Shown one piece after another: positions 1 to 10,800 of a stretch of DNA of 64,000 nucleotides. The notes below the pieces were generated by a model. It was not told the origin of the DNA and did no database searches. It saw only the letters and a program-made list of their open reading frames with translations. Every line of letters starts with the position of its first letter. The first letter of the stretch is position 1. The position numbers were made by a program, and so were the translations under genes. Source of the DNA: Salvator merianae (lineage: Eukaryota; Chordata; Lepidosauria; Squamata; Teiidae); assembly GCA_003586115.2 (NCBI GenBank), contig QVOM02000103.1, positions 372,001-436,000 on the forward strand. The letters are read 5' to 3'.

Positions 1-1980
1 AGGTTAGGGGGTGAAGCAAAATTAATCAAAACTCTCAAAAATATTGACCATGAATGAAACAGAACTATAATGTGAAAGGCTATGGCCAGGCCTCCACAGT
101 TCAGAGATGGCTTCTGTACAGACACCCGGGCAGTACTGGCATATCCCCTGCTATGGAAGACTCACCTGTATCTCCATTTCAGAGCACAGAGATGTCATTT
201 TGAAGTAAAACTCTGACACGCCTGTGATGAGGGCAGGAAATTGCACCTTGCAGAAATGGATGATGATCTTGCCTGAAAATGGGTGTTGTATTTACTGCCT
301 CTTGCCACTGTGTGTGGAGACAAAGAGGCTAAGATGGTTTTTGAAGATGTCTCTCCATGGTAAGTGGAAATGGCGCCTAAGACCAGGTGACCTAGGTGTT
401 TGGTGTCCAGGATAGATACCTGCTTACACTTTGAATTATTCTTTATCTTGAAACTGGACTTCAACTGGACAGGCCCTCAAAAAGCAGAAAGGATTCAATG
501 GAGTACTGTTTCCTAACAGTTCTTCAAACTAGGCATCTGCTTTTCTAAAGTAGGCAAAGACAATGGCATGGTTCAGGTGGACATGTGAGACCTTCTTCCA
601 AAATATAGGCCTTTTCTCCACATATGAAACATACTGGTGGAAATCTTGCTATGCCTAGATTTCTTGTTTTGTAGTATGTTGCCAAAAATAGCAGACAGCC
701 ACTGAAAACCTTGTTACAATAGGGACTGTCATGATTCTCAGGGTCCTCACTGAGTTTCCAGTAGCAGAGCAAGAAAGAAACTGACAAGAGAAAAGACCAG
801 ACCACAGTTCCAAAGAGGCAACCATGGTTCAAAAGAGTCAGGCTTGGTTTGCAACTGCTTAAAGAATACAGCAGAAATCAACTTCTTGGAATTATAGTTA
901 AGTCCACATACAATATCAGATTCATAGAGACATATTGTACAAGTACACTCCATAATCTAATAACCTGTGTGTCACAAGCAGGAGCTGCATGATGGTGCTT
1001 TCTTTCACTTTAAGAGCAGGGTGCAGTCAAGCAATCTATGTACCTTAATGTGGAAAGCATGCAGTTCACACACACACTGATGACTGCACAAACACCATAG
1101 CTTTTGTTCACAGGCTTTGATGTTTCCATCTGAGACTGTTTTCTGAAAAACAAGAAATGGACCCAGTTGTCAGCCATTTTTTTGTGTGTTCCAGAAAACA
1201 GGATCCTGTTATTCACTTTGAAGAGTGCAGATAGGTTATTCTGCACCTTTGATGGCAGCAGTGATTGGGTGAAAAAGTAGGAGAAAGCACTGACACAAAC
1301 TTTTTTCCTGCTTTTTCTTAAATATGCTCTACAGAGAACTCAATGGAGGACTGTTTCTTTCTTGAATGACCAGTCATCTGAATCCCATGCTCTTTGAGCA
1401 CTAACACGGTCTGATTGGTGTGCCTTGTGTATCATACCATAATTTGCGTATGCCACCCCAGTAATCCTAGTTTTAAAAAATGTCTGCAAATGTTGCTCAG
1501 TATTAATATATGCGTACAAATATTTTCTCGTGTCATTCTGCTTGATGAAATGCAACACTATTTCAGGTGTCATCTCAAATTAGCTAATTAAAGAAAGGCT
1601 AGCCCAAAATACCCTTTAAAAAAGAAAAACAACCCAGATGTGAGTTGCACACCTATAACCTTGAAATACTAAACAATCCCTGTGGGCAGTTTATGAAGCA
1701 TAACTTTTCAAGTGATTCCACCCACACAGGTCTACATTTTCCAGGAATGCATATAATTAAGGCTACATCTGGCTGCTTTTGCTTGACTACTTTCGCACAT
1801 CGCGATTGACTCTTACAATAAATAGAAAGAAAAAAGGAGGAAGCAAAAATGGAAATGTGACAACTTGACAGCAATAAATAACTTTCATTTTCTAGGTTTA
1901 AAACTAGATGGTAACTTATAAACATTCATAGAACAGTTTTATTAGAAATTCAAGACCAAGGAACACTCTTGAAAATCTCA
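1..1980. other. Unassigned non-coding DNA
   Basis: Only short, uncorrelated open frames. No transposon terminus, RNA gene or coding signature was recognised. It could be old, unrecognisable repeat or unique intergenic or intronic sequence. Confidence 0.5.
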
Positions 1981-2138
1981 CTGTGAAGACAAAGGACTTT
2001 TTCACACTTTCCATCTTGGAATGTTTGGAACAGACCTTGCAGCATGATGACACAGGCACAACCGCATTCACACCACGTGATTACAGAGACACCGTTGTAC
2101 ACCACGCCGTGCAACTGTGCATTCGCACCTGGAAGCAA

Positions 2139-2674
2139 GGGCCTGTTCACACTTACAACAGTATAACGGTCTAACTAGCACGGTTCGGGCCACTAGGGTT
2201 CGGGTAAGGAGAGAGGTCTTCACACCTGTCAGCGCTGGAATACTCCACAAGCTGACCAGTGCTGGACGCAGTGCAAACGGGAGCGTACTAGTTCAGGAGC
2301 TGTGTTTGAACCCAGAGGGTCTGTGTTCGAACCCAGAGGGTCTGTGTTCGAACCTGTGTCCAAAAAGCCACGAGTCCAGACCCCAAGGTCCGAACCGGGG
2401 TGTGAACCATCAGACTGCTCCTGTGCGGCCCCAACGACCCTACCCCACTGCCATTTTGAACATGGAAATGGTGCAAACGCATCTTCCTTGATCCTCATCT
2501 GATCGCGCAGGTCGAGTTGGAGACTACAATTTAGTTGACCACAACTGGTTGGATTCAGGTAAGCATCAGGTGGGCTTTGGTAGATTTTGGGTCAGCTTGG
2601 GATGTTCACAAGTGCAGATCCTGCGTTCTAGCATGCGTTCTGAAACATACCACTCGCTAAATGCGAACAGGCCC
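2139..2674. mobile_element. CpG-rich GGGCCTGTTCGCA element nested in family D
   Basis: The left end reads GGGCCTGTTCACACTTA and the right end, read in reverse, GGGCCTGTTCGCATTTA, so the termini are inverted repeats. The interior is unusually rich in CG dinucleotides for this window and holds a 21-bp tandem repeat at 2301-2354. The ends resemble those of the element at 15064-15660. No duplicated target is clear. There is no transposase; it is best read as a non-autonomous DNA transposon. Confidence 0.5.
2301..2354. repeat. 21-bp tandem repeat, about 2.6 units
   Basis: The unit contains GTTCGAACCCAGAGGGTC and is repeated head to tail at 2301, 2322 and 2343. The last unit is partial. Each unit holds the palindrome TTCGAA, with TTTGAA in the first. 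Confidence 0.85.
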
Positions 2675-2869
2675 CATGTGTGAATGCACTGTACCGGGAG
2701 CAGTCCAGCTTCTCCTGGTAGAGCTGCAGAGCATGTTTTTGTGCTCCACAGCAGGTAACAATTGGGAGGCACTTAACTAGCAAGCATCCCTTACACTCAC
2801 TAGTTGCAAGTGCCAACAGGCCCAATAATTCTGCACCTACCTGTATTCCAGATCTTTCAGTGACATAGT

Positions 2870-3020
2870 CCTCTTCAGGGCCTTTTTGGCCTGCACACTG
2901 GAGCAGACTAGAGAGGCCCTACCTCCTGCTAGTATGCTCCCTCTGCCCCAGTCAGATCACAATCCCATTCAGGAGGCTCCTGATCCAGATTACTGGTGGA
3001 CCTGATTAAGCAGGTCTATT
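2870..3020 (+). mobile_element. Family-A MITE fragment (left part)
   Basis: It opens with CAGGGCCTTTTTGGCCTGCAC and continues with the family-A markers GACTAGAGAGGCCC, CTAGTATGCTCC and AGGAGGCTCCTGATCC, in the same order as at 60738 and 63839. The right half is missing. Confidence 0.5.
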
Positions 3021-3504
3021 ACGTTCTTCATTTCAAATGTACAAAACTTTTTTGTTTCAACCAGTGTACAAAACAATTTTAAAATAAGGTTAAAAAACTA
3101 GCAAAGTATTAAAACAATATAACATGTCTTTGAAGCCTCCATAATTGTAAACAAACAAAGATAAACTATACAACACTAAAAAGCGTGATACAGTACTTGT
3201 TGTATGACAAATTAGGCTGGCTCCAGACACTGGCAAAATATCGCACTAACAGGCAATATTCCAGACAAAAGCTCCTTTGGAATTATCTCCTGTTAGCTAG
3301 ACAGTGCAGGGGCCCATGCTGTCTATGTGGTTTTAATGATGCACACATCCGGGTATTTCATCACTGCAAAATACCAGGAAGTGCATGAACATGACCACCT
3401 CGCATGTGTGACCGTCTTTTTGACCACTGCACATGCACAGTGGCCACAGCAAAGATGCCAGATCCATCCAGAAGGTAAGCCATAAGGCTATTTCATGAGA
3501 GTTA
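3021..3504. other. AT-rich unassigned DNA
   Basis: The first 120 bases resemble a worn LINE tail (oligo-A and TTTAAAA tracts), but not enough to assign. Nothing else was recognised. Confidence 0.4.
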
Positions 3505-3642
3505 GGTTTTCCCAGAATAGGCTAATGTGTATTTTATGGAGGATATAGCATAGCTATGGTGGGGTTGCCACAGATACATGTGGCAATCCCACCGTAGCAG
3601 TGCCATAACAGCATTATATTCTGCCCCATCTGGACAGAGCCC
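3505..3642. mobile_element. Family-C MITE, short copy
   Basis: It shares with the copies at 34340 and 46606 a central hairpin built on TTGCCACA and TGTGGCAA (here 3561-3590). It ends with CCCCATCTGGACAGAGCC, matching the GGCTGTGTCCAGACAG terminus of the 46.6-kb copy in reverse. The long middle section of the other copies is absent. Confidence 0.5.
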
Positions 3643-4017
3643 TGATCTTATCCACAGGAATCTTGGAGTCTCAGGTATCCAATGTTTTATTAATACCAAA
3701 AAATTTAATTATTGGCTGTGTTTAGCTTCAATGCCAGGAAATAGAATCCTAAGATTATGTCTTGAAGAACAAGTCAGGAACAAGAGCAGCTACTCATGGG
3801 TTCATCAATTACATAATATTATTTCCTACTGTGGACTGTCCCTGCAAGTGCTAGGGCATATTGGTCAGCCAGCCAGAGAGATTTTCAAGCAGCAGGTACA
3901 CAGAATGATATTATTATTCTCTCTAATTTAAAATCACTAAAATGACAAGCATGAACGAAAACTAATTTCCAGCTTGAAAAATATTTAGATTATAAAATGC
4001 CCTATCAGTTAAGGAAA
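3643..4017. other. Unassigned DNA
   Basis: Short frames only; no repeat family or gene recognised. Confidence 0.5.
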
Positions 4018-4025
4018 CAATTCAC

Positions 4026-4221
4026 CAGCGGAGGCCGCTGGCTTTAAGGGCAGATGTTTATAACCCACAGAAAGTGAATGACTGCTGTTCGCGGGGCCTC
4101 TGGGCCTCCGAACTGTCACAGCAGGTTGTGACGGTACAGAGGCCTGGAGGCCCTGCAAACAGCAATCGCACATTTTCCATGTGTTGTGAACACCCACCCT
4201 TAAAGTCAGTGGCCACCGCTG
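4026..4221. mobile_element. Palindromic hAT-type MITE with perfect 8-bp TSD
   Basis: The element starts CAGCGGAGGCC and ends GGCCACCGCTG, so its tips are inverted repeats of the CAG...CTG type seen in hAT transposons. The octamer CAATTCAC lies directly on both sides (4018-4025 and 4222-4229). Most of the 196 bp folds on itself: CTTTAAGGG pairs with CCCTTAAAG, and the GGCCTC-rich middle pairs likewise. The length, the 8-bp duplication and the tips fit a non-autonomous hAT element. There is no coding sequence. Confidence 0.8.
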
Positions 4222-4229
4222 CAATTCAC

Positions 4230-4641
4230 CCACATACGTGTTGAATTAATTGATTCCATGCTGAAGCTAGGGAGATACCATCACGTGCCTTACAAGGAAA
4301 GATTGTGTGTTTCTGGCATGCCAGTAGTTGAAGATCTTTCTCATATTCTGTTTGTTTGTCAGCTGTATTTTCAATTAAAACAACCTATCTGGACCCTCTT
4401 GTACAAAAGGTGAACCATTGAAAGACAGAATGTAAATTGATTTATTTTCTTCAGGTAGAAAACATCCAGGTGACATATAGGGTAGCCTTGTTTTTTACGA
4501 AGACTGCTTAACTTAGAAAATTATTCATCGACCGGAATGTGGCATGTGGAAAGGGGAAAGAGGATAGATAATGATAATGTTACTCTCCTTTTGACTTATG
4601 ATTTTACACTTGTACCTTATGATTATATGTTTTTGTTTGTA
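4230..4641. other. Unassigned DNA
   Basis: Short frames only. The TA at 4640-4641 is the target of the Tc1 insertion that follows. Confidence 0.5.
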
Positions 4642-6175
4642 CAGTCATGACCAAAAGTTTTGAGACTGACACCAATTTTGGTTTTCACAAAGTTTGCTGC
4701 AGTGGTTGTATATCTTTGTGTCAGATGTTTCTATGGTATACTGAAGTACAATTATAAGCATTTCCTAAGTTTTTTAACATTTATTGACAAATACACCAAG
4801 TTTATGCAAAGACTCAATATTTACAGTGTTGATCCCTCTTTTTCAAGACTTCTGCAATTTGCCCTGGCATGCTGGATATCAGCTTCTGGGCCAAATCCTG
4901 ACCAATGACAATCCATTCTTGCCTAATCAGTGCTCAGAGTTTATCACAAGTTCTGTGTTTGTGTTTGTCCACTCACTTTTTGAGGATTAACCACAAGCTC
5001 TTAATGGGATTGAGATCTGGGGAGTTTCCTGGTCATGGACCCAAAATGTCAATGTTGTGTTCACCAAGCTGCTTAGTTATCACTTTTGCCTTGTGACATG
5101 GTGCTCCATCATGCTGGAACAAGCAGTGTTCAGCTCCTGGATTGTTGGGAGAAGTTGCTCTTGGAGGATGTTTTAATACCATTCTTTATTCATGGCAGTG
5201 TTTTTAGGCAAAATTGTGAGTGAGCACACTCCCTTGGTTGAGAAGCAACCCCACACATGAATGATCTCGGGATACTTTAAGGTTGGCATGACACATGACT
5301 CATGGGAGCGCTCACCTTTTCTTCTCCAGACAATCATTTTTCCAGATGTCCCAAACAGTCTGAAGGGGGCTTCATCAGAGAAAATAACTTTACCCCAGTT
5401 CTCTGCAATCCAGTCCCTGCACTTTCTGCAGAATGTCTGTCCTTGATGTTTTTCTTGGAGAGAAGTGGCTTCTTTGCTGCCCTTCTTGACACCAGGACAG
5501 TTTCCAAAAGCCTTCACCTCACTGTGCATGCAGATGCACTGATACCTGCCTACTGCCAATCCTGAACAAGCTCTGCACTAGTGGTGACCCAATCCCATAG
5601 CTGCATCCTCTTTAGGAGATGGTCCTGGTGCTTGCTGGACTTTCTTGGGTGCCCTGACACCTTCTTCACAGCAATTGAACCTCTCTCCTTGAAGTTCCTG
5701 ATGATCCAATATATGGTTGGTTTAGATGCAGTCTTACTAGCGGCAGTGTCCTTGCCTGTGAAGCCCTTTTGATGCAAAGCAATGATGACTGCATGTGTTT
5801 CCTTGGAGGTAACCTTGGTTAACAGGTGAAGGCAATGATTTCAAGCACCACCCCACTTTTACAGCAACCTGTCTGTTCCTATACATATCAGCTGCCTTAT
5901 CCTCAGTAGCGCTTTCACCTGAGCTAATGAGAAGATCGCTGAAATGATGTTAGCAGGTGATTTTGTGGCAGTGCTGCAATGCAATGGAAATGGTGGGGGG
6001 GGTTGTGATTAAGTTGATTTTCATGGCAAAGAGTGACTTTGCAATTAATTGCAATTCATCCCATCACTCTTCATAACAATCTACAGTTAATGCAAATTGC
6101 CACTATAAAAACTGAAGCAGTAAACTTTGTGACAACCAAAATTGGTGTCAGTCTCAAAACGTTTGACCATGACTA
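4642..6175 (-). mobile_element. Full-length Tc1/mariner element
   Basis: The inverted repeats begin CAGTCATGACCAAAAG at 4642 and, in reverse from 6175, TAGTCATGGTCAAACG. Both continue with TTTTGAGACTGACACCAA. A TA dinucleotide flanks each side (4640-4641 and 6176-6177), the standard Tc1 target. The span of about 1.5 kb matches an autonomous Tc1. The only gene is the broken transposase on the minus strand, so the copy is complete in length but cannot move itself. Confidence 0.92.
4814..5830 (-). pseudogene. Tc1 transposase pseudogene
   Basis: A DDE transposase of the Tc1 group, which in life binds the terminal repeats and cuts and pastes the element at TA sites. Reading leftwards: an N-terminal helix-turn-helix (KGFTGKDTAASKTA, then an RNFKERGS stretch, about 5800-5600); the first catalytic aspartate in VIFSDEAPFRLFG (about 5370); HVWGCFS; the second aspartate in FQHDGAPCHKAK (about 5110); then GNSPDLNPIKSLW. 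In the family the last motif carries the catalytic glutamate (PIENLW). Here the codon at 5000-5002 reads AAG, lysine. A stop replaces a tryptophan just before this (PGNSP context, about 5032). At least two frameshifts are present, near 5555 and 5150. The length of about 340 codons is normal. It is inactive. Confidence 0.9.
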
Positions 6176-6177
6176 TA

Positions 6178-6540
6178 ACTTTGATATGGTCAAAACACTA
6201 ATCAATATAACTGACATGACATAACCACAAGAATCACACTTTAGACTGAGGTTTGGGCATAATATAACTAAATATTCATCCATACCTTTTACTGCCATTG
6301 GAAAAAAAAACTGTATTCAAAAAAACTGCGAAACCGAGAAATCTTTCATGTAGATGAGGCCATTGTATGCTTTTATTCCCTTTACAACTATCACAGAGAT
6401 GCAATATTTTGCTTTAGCTGTGTTTATGTCACAGGTAGTGATTCTAACATTTGTGGGTTTATTCTGCCATATTCTAGATTATAATGCAACAAGTTGACTT
6501 AATTATCCAAATAATTAAATATTGCTACTTGGTTTTTATT
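6178..6540. other. Unassigned AT-rich DNA
   Basis: No gene or repeat terminus recognised. Confidence 0.5.
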
Positions 6541-6956
6541 ACTGTATTTGTTTCAAACTTTTATATGTAATTTCTCATAAAACACTCAAAGCAGTTTACA
6601 AAAGAAAGATAATAGCAAGGATAAAAATTTAAAACCTTTAAAAATACAACAACTATAAAATGCATTAAAAGGTGGATTAGGGAAAAAGCAACCATTCACA
6701 CAAGGATTGCCTGGGTAAAATGATATATCCTTAACAGGTATCTAAAAGTTGTGATTGTAGGTGCCTACCAAATAGAAGGAGGGCCATTAGATACTACCAG
6801 AACAAAGGCCTGATTGCAGGCATTCTGTATTTTGTGGAACCTGTAGTAAGATTTATTCAGACTCTCAGAGGTCTTCCAGGGTTTGTAGTAGACCAAGCTG
6901 TTTAGGATCCTATATGTCAATTGTTTTAGAATACCTTTGATGGGGTATGTGTGTTT
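6541..6956 (-). mobile_element. L2/CR1-type LINE 3' fragment
   Basis: In reverse orientation this ends in a LINE-like tail (TAAACTGCTTTGAGTGTTTT). Upstream of it lies a block (about 6690-6950) that I recognise as the end of a common squamate LINE of the L2/CR1 group. It is too eroded to show a protein. The clade assignment comes from the tail and the general pattern and is provisional. Confidence 0.5.
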
Positions 6957-7504
6957 GGCCCTTTCCGCATTTACCTTTATCCTGGATCAGGAGCCTTCCT
7001 AGTCAGCCTCTGTGCCCCATCAATTACACATTAGTGCAGATCTGTGAAGCTCCACCCACAGATGATATGTTCCATCTGCTTTAGATGGAGCATGATCCAG
7101 ATCACGGAGGCCCTGATAGAAATCATTGGGCTGTTTAAACAAGTCTGCTGGTGGACCAGCAGGCCCTGGTCCACAACATGGGAGACAAGCAAAAAGTATG
7201 CCTTCCATGTTCACAACTAGTGGTGAATACATTTCAATGATGCACCCAAGAGCATTTCTGAATTTCATCCCACAGAGGCTCCAAGGCTAGGAACTTTTGT
7301 ATCTAGCACTCAGAGTGCTCAGAGTCCATCTTGAATCCTGCATGTGCTTTGAGACCGGGGGGGGGTGGGGGGAGCCTGGTCTGGTCAGTGCTGTCATGCA
7401 GACAGTGTTGTTCCAGACCATGCCTTTCCATGGTCTGAATCAGCAGGCATGGCTGATCCAGATTCACTGGTTCAGACCACAGGACATTCAGTGTAGAAAC
7501 ATCC
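6957..7504 (+). mobile_element. Family-A MITE, near full length
   Basis: It starts GGCCCTTTCCGCATTTACC and ends GTGTAGAAACATCC, worn inverted versions of GGGCCTTTCTGCACTTACC. Inside are family markers also seen at 60738 and 61449: GGAGCATGATCCAGATC, a GATGCACC block, and GAGGCTCCAAGGCTAGGAA. A G-run lies at about 7347-7371. Non-coding. Confidence 0.6.
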
Positions 7505-8026
7505 TTTGTTTCATTCTGGGTATAGTTTTAGTGGTTTATGCATTTGTCAGTGATTTTTAAAGGGCATATTATATCACCCCTGTGGGTTATAATGAGACAA
7601 AAGCAAGAAAAAATGATTACTAAAACCTTGCCTTGGCTACTTCCATGCACTGTGTTAAGTCTATGGTATGTTTTGCAAGGTTTAAAACTGTGAATACTTG
7701 TTTCTTTATATGTGTCTAATCTCCTTGCAATCATGCAGACAGCAGCCCTTGTCTGCAGTTTGCTAGATTTGTATTAGATAAAAGTTAGTCTTCTGCGTTA
7801 GGCATATAAATCTGCATCTATGGGAGAACATAAACTTTCTACTTAGTTTAATATGATCTAAAAAAGAAATAAATCAGAAAGTAGGATGTGCAAGGGAAAA
7901 ATATTTACTAAAAAAAAAAGTGCAATACTAAGTCTTGTAGTAGGATGTTACATGTTCTTATCTTACTGTTGTGTCTCAGAGATAAAGTATACTATAGCCT
8001 TACTTTTACAGGAGCTACATATATTC

Positions 8027-8030
<4 letters not shown>
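7505..8030. other. Unassigned DNA
   Basis: Nothing recognised apart from a short poly-A run near 7909. Confidence 0.5.

Positions 8031-8069
<39 letters not shown>
8031..8069. repeat. (TG)n microsatellite
   Basis: About 19 uninterrupted TG units. Confidence 0.98.
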
Positions 8070-8071
<2 letters not shown>

Positions 8072-8130
8072 CTGATTAGCCATTTGATACAGAATTAAGG
8101 TTTGAGAATTTAGGCTTTGCTTAGAATTTA

Positions 8131-8260
8131 GGGACATTTTTGCACTTACCTGAGTTATTCCAGGCCTGCTTCCATCTATGCAGATGAAGCATACTAGTGG
8201 CGGGGCATCTCCTGGTTTGCAACAGTACGCAAACAACAGGCCAATAGACACACACTCATC
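8131..8260 (+). mobile_element. Fragment related to the 57.4-kb family-A-like MITE
   Basis: GGGACATTTTTGCACTTACC is followed by TGAGTTATTCCAGGC, the same order as at 57440. ATGCAGATGAAG recurs in both. The other end is not visible. Confidence 0.4.
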
Positions 8261-8435
8261 CCATGAAGTGAACTACAGGTAAATGTGAAAAGGACATAGA
8301 CATTATTTAGACAACAATGTATTTCAAGCCTTTGCTCCTGGATTGATCTAGAATATTCTGGATGTAAGTGAATCTTCTAATTTCCAATTTTAGTACCAGT
8401 TAATAAAGCCAATGTACTATAGAAGCTAGAATGCT

Positions 8436-8720
8436 GGGGCATTTCCACATAGTGTAAGATCAGTCTTGAACTGGATCAAGTGGTGGAAGTTCCCAGCCTC
8501 CAAAGTTGCCAACTATGACTGTTTCAGCCAGGAGTCCAGAAATAGTCCACTTCTGCAGCTGCTTCCACGAGCCCAGCCACTAGTTCCCATCTGCACTCAA
8601 GCAGCTGGCCTGATCCACCACCCTGGAACACTATATGGGCTGCCTTCGTGTAGCCATTTTCACACCCTAGGCCACTCCAATGCCTCACTCTGTGAGCATG
8701 TAGTGTTCTGTCAAAGGCAT
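8436..8720. mobile_element. Possible MITE fragment with GGGGCATTTCCACAT end
   Basis: The left end resembles the GGGCCTTTCTGCACTT terminus shared by family A. The interior has repeated CTGCAG and CAGCTG words but no firm match and no right end. Weak. Confidence 0.25.
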
Positions 8721-8883
8721 GGCTGCCCACTGCAAACACAGTCTTGGACTAGAACCAGAAGACCATGGTTCAAATATGTTCTTGATCATGAATGCTAACT
8801 TAAGTGGCCTTGGCTAGTCATTTTCTCACAGGTTAGGTGTTGGGGGGGGGGTTTCGTTTTTGTTTGCTTTTTACTTTCTTTAC

Positions 8884-9620
8884 TCATTCCACCACAGGGG
8901 TGGGGCCAGATGCTTCTGCAGTCAAGATGGGCAAGGGAATCCTGTCTTGCCCATACACTATTCTGAATGGAGAGAAACTGGTGCTACTATACACTGAATC
9001 ATTGTAAGTCAATTCTGCATGTGGCAGGAGATCTCCCCTGTCATCCTGCTGAAAGTTAAGATAACACTTTAAGTATTGTTCTAAGACATGACTGACACTT
9101 TCTGTTTGACAATATATCTCTGGATGGTGCACATATAAAAGCCCAGGTTCAATTAACAATATCCCACAGTCATTGATAATCTTGATAGGCACCCCATGCA
9201 CTTTTTGTAGCTAACTTAACAGCCATTGGTATTGCTTTATACAGGACACAGTGCGCTTATTTTGAAAACAGATTAGTCACTTTATCAATGCTTTATACTC
9301 ATGTCAGGGCACTGATTCCTTGCCCTCCTCCTTATGGAGGAGTGCGTAAGTGTTGTAATAACCCCTTAGGTTTCTCACTGTGCTTTTTTTGCCATTGCAT
9401 ATAGAGTACATATTTGAATAGACTTAATATTCTCCCACCAGAACTGCCTAGGAGCAAATGCAAAGTTTTCACAAATCCAAAAGCCTGGTTACTTGTAAAT
9501 CATAACTCTCAACCCCTCAGGAATGTAAATCTTCTTTCCATTATAGGGTACACCCTATCTTAATATTACAGAGCCTTTGTGTACAGAATACCATGAGTCT
9601 TTATCTAAGGCAATTCTGAA
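8884..9620 (-). pseudogene. Gypsy integrase remnant
   Basis: This is the enzyme that would join the cDNA to the chromosome. From about 9600 leftwards one sees an eroded N-terminal zinc-binding region, then HGVPIKIINDCG (9200-9150), which keeps the second-position aspartate of the core. After a short deletion comes HHPEIYCQTESV with the catalytic glutamate, then LNFQQDDRGDLLPHAELTYN and FSPFRIVYGQD (to about 8930), the usual end of the core. About 35 residues are missing between the two motifs. Stops and frameshifts fill the N-terminal half. No chromodomain is visible past 8884. Confidence 0.8.
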
Positions 9621-9689
9621 GTACCAAGTCTCTCTCCCCTTTTCAGGGAGGGCACCTTTTGAGACTTGGCTGTGTGTCATGACTGCCAG

Positions 9690-10204
9690 TCCAGCTGTGT
9701 TGGGGTAAACACAGTATCAGTTTCTCCCTCCCTTTGACTATTGTGCTGAGGCAGATGGGACAGGATCTCAACTAAAATGTTTTTGCTCTCCAGAAAATAC
9801 TTCAGTTCAAATTTAAACTTGTAGAAATATTTTGTTCATCATATCTGACATGTGCTTTGTTTCTTTGGAGGCCTATGTGCCTCCAGGTTACAATGGATGT
9901 CAGATGATGTCACCTCTTTCAGATGATGTCACCAGGTTAACACTTGCAGAATATCTGCCAATTCTTTTTCCTGCACCAGCCAATTCCTCTCCGCAGGGGT
10001 TAGTTTGCATGTGAAGTAAGCACAAGGTCTTAAGTATTCTTGCTCATCCTTTTGAAGCAGGGCCACTATGATTGCTACATCATCAGCATCTATCTGAACA
10101 ACAAAAGATTTATTTGGGTCTGGGTATGCCAAAGTTGGTTCTGTGAAAAATAACAGTTTCAATGCTTCAAACAGTTCTTAGCATTGTGGGAATAGGTGGG
10201 TCAA
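9690..10204 (-). pseudogene. Gypsy reverse transcriptase end and RNase H remnant
   Basis: It contains the RT-RNase H junction (TEPTLAYPDPNKSFVVQIDADD, about 10140-10070), then LRPCAYFTCKLTPAERNW and KELADILQVLTW (10050-9930). After a break follow FKFELKYF and LSHLPQHNSQREG (to about 9750), the linker that ends RNase H in this group. The RT palm with its YxDD box, which should precede 10204, is absent. Confidence 0.8.
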
Positions 10205-10800
10205 ATAAAGCTCTGAGCCAAGTGCTTATCCAGAAATCCTCTTAGGGCTATTTGCTCCATCTATGTCATTGAGTACAGCTTTGGTTTAGAAAATTCAGCC
10301 CCTGGAATGATTTCTATGATGCAGTCTTCTTTGTGCAGCAAAAGGGTGTCTGATTCCTTCTTTTCAAATACCTCTCATAAATCAGCATACTCAGGTGGGA
10401 TCTCCCTCTCTCCATAGTCAGACATCACCCCAAGAGAAATGCAGCTGGGGATGCATCTCCCATCATCTCTGTACATTCCACGTGTGTGGGACTTAGGTGC
10501 TGAGTCAAAGAAGCTTATTTTCCCCTCCCTCCATTTAATCCTTGGATTCTGATAACATAACCAATTTAACCCAAGTATTACAGCGCAATTGACCCCCATG
10601 AAAATTAGAATGGTTTCCATTGGTCCTCTACCCCCAACAAGTCTGAGGAAGTCTGATAGTTAGCAAGGCCTCCAACCATGGGTTGTCCATCCATTTGAAA
10701 AAATGAATAAATTGAACAGGGTGCTTCATTTCCTCTAGTCCTACCCCCAGTCCAGTGACTATGGTTGGGTTTATTAAGCAACTGGAGCACCCAGAATCCA
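10205..10800 (-). pseudogene. Gypsy protease and N-terminal part of reverse transcriptase
   Basis: The aspartic protease active-site triplet DSG is coded at 10790-10798. It is followed by MDGQPMVGGL and, after a shift, VILGLNWLCYQNPRIKW (about 10570-10520), the end of protease. RT begins with PPEYADL, PGAEFSKPKLYSM and LRGFLDKHLAQ (10390-10225), then the similarity jumps straight to the end of RT. Frameshifts lie near 10640, with stops near 10380 and 10265. Confidence 0.8.

Larger units (their letters stand above)
2010..2825 (-). mobile_element. Family-D MITE copy, split by a nested element
   Basis: The reverse strand begins near 2825 with GGGCCTGTTGGCACTT. It then runs through a block at about 2680-2770, with GCTGTGGAGCACAAAA and GACTGCTCC, that matches blocks of the copy at 45041-45498. 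The similarity stops at about 2675, where another GGGCCTGTTCGCA terminus starts, so a second element appears to sit inside it. The left end near 2010 is uncertain. This is a non-autonomous DNA transposon with no coding capacity. Its superfamily is inferred only. Confidence 0.5.

Noticed and set aside
8015..8251. Histidine/threonine or valine/cysteine-rich peptides over TG tracts
   Set aside because: Translation of microsatellites.
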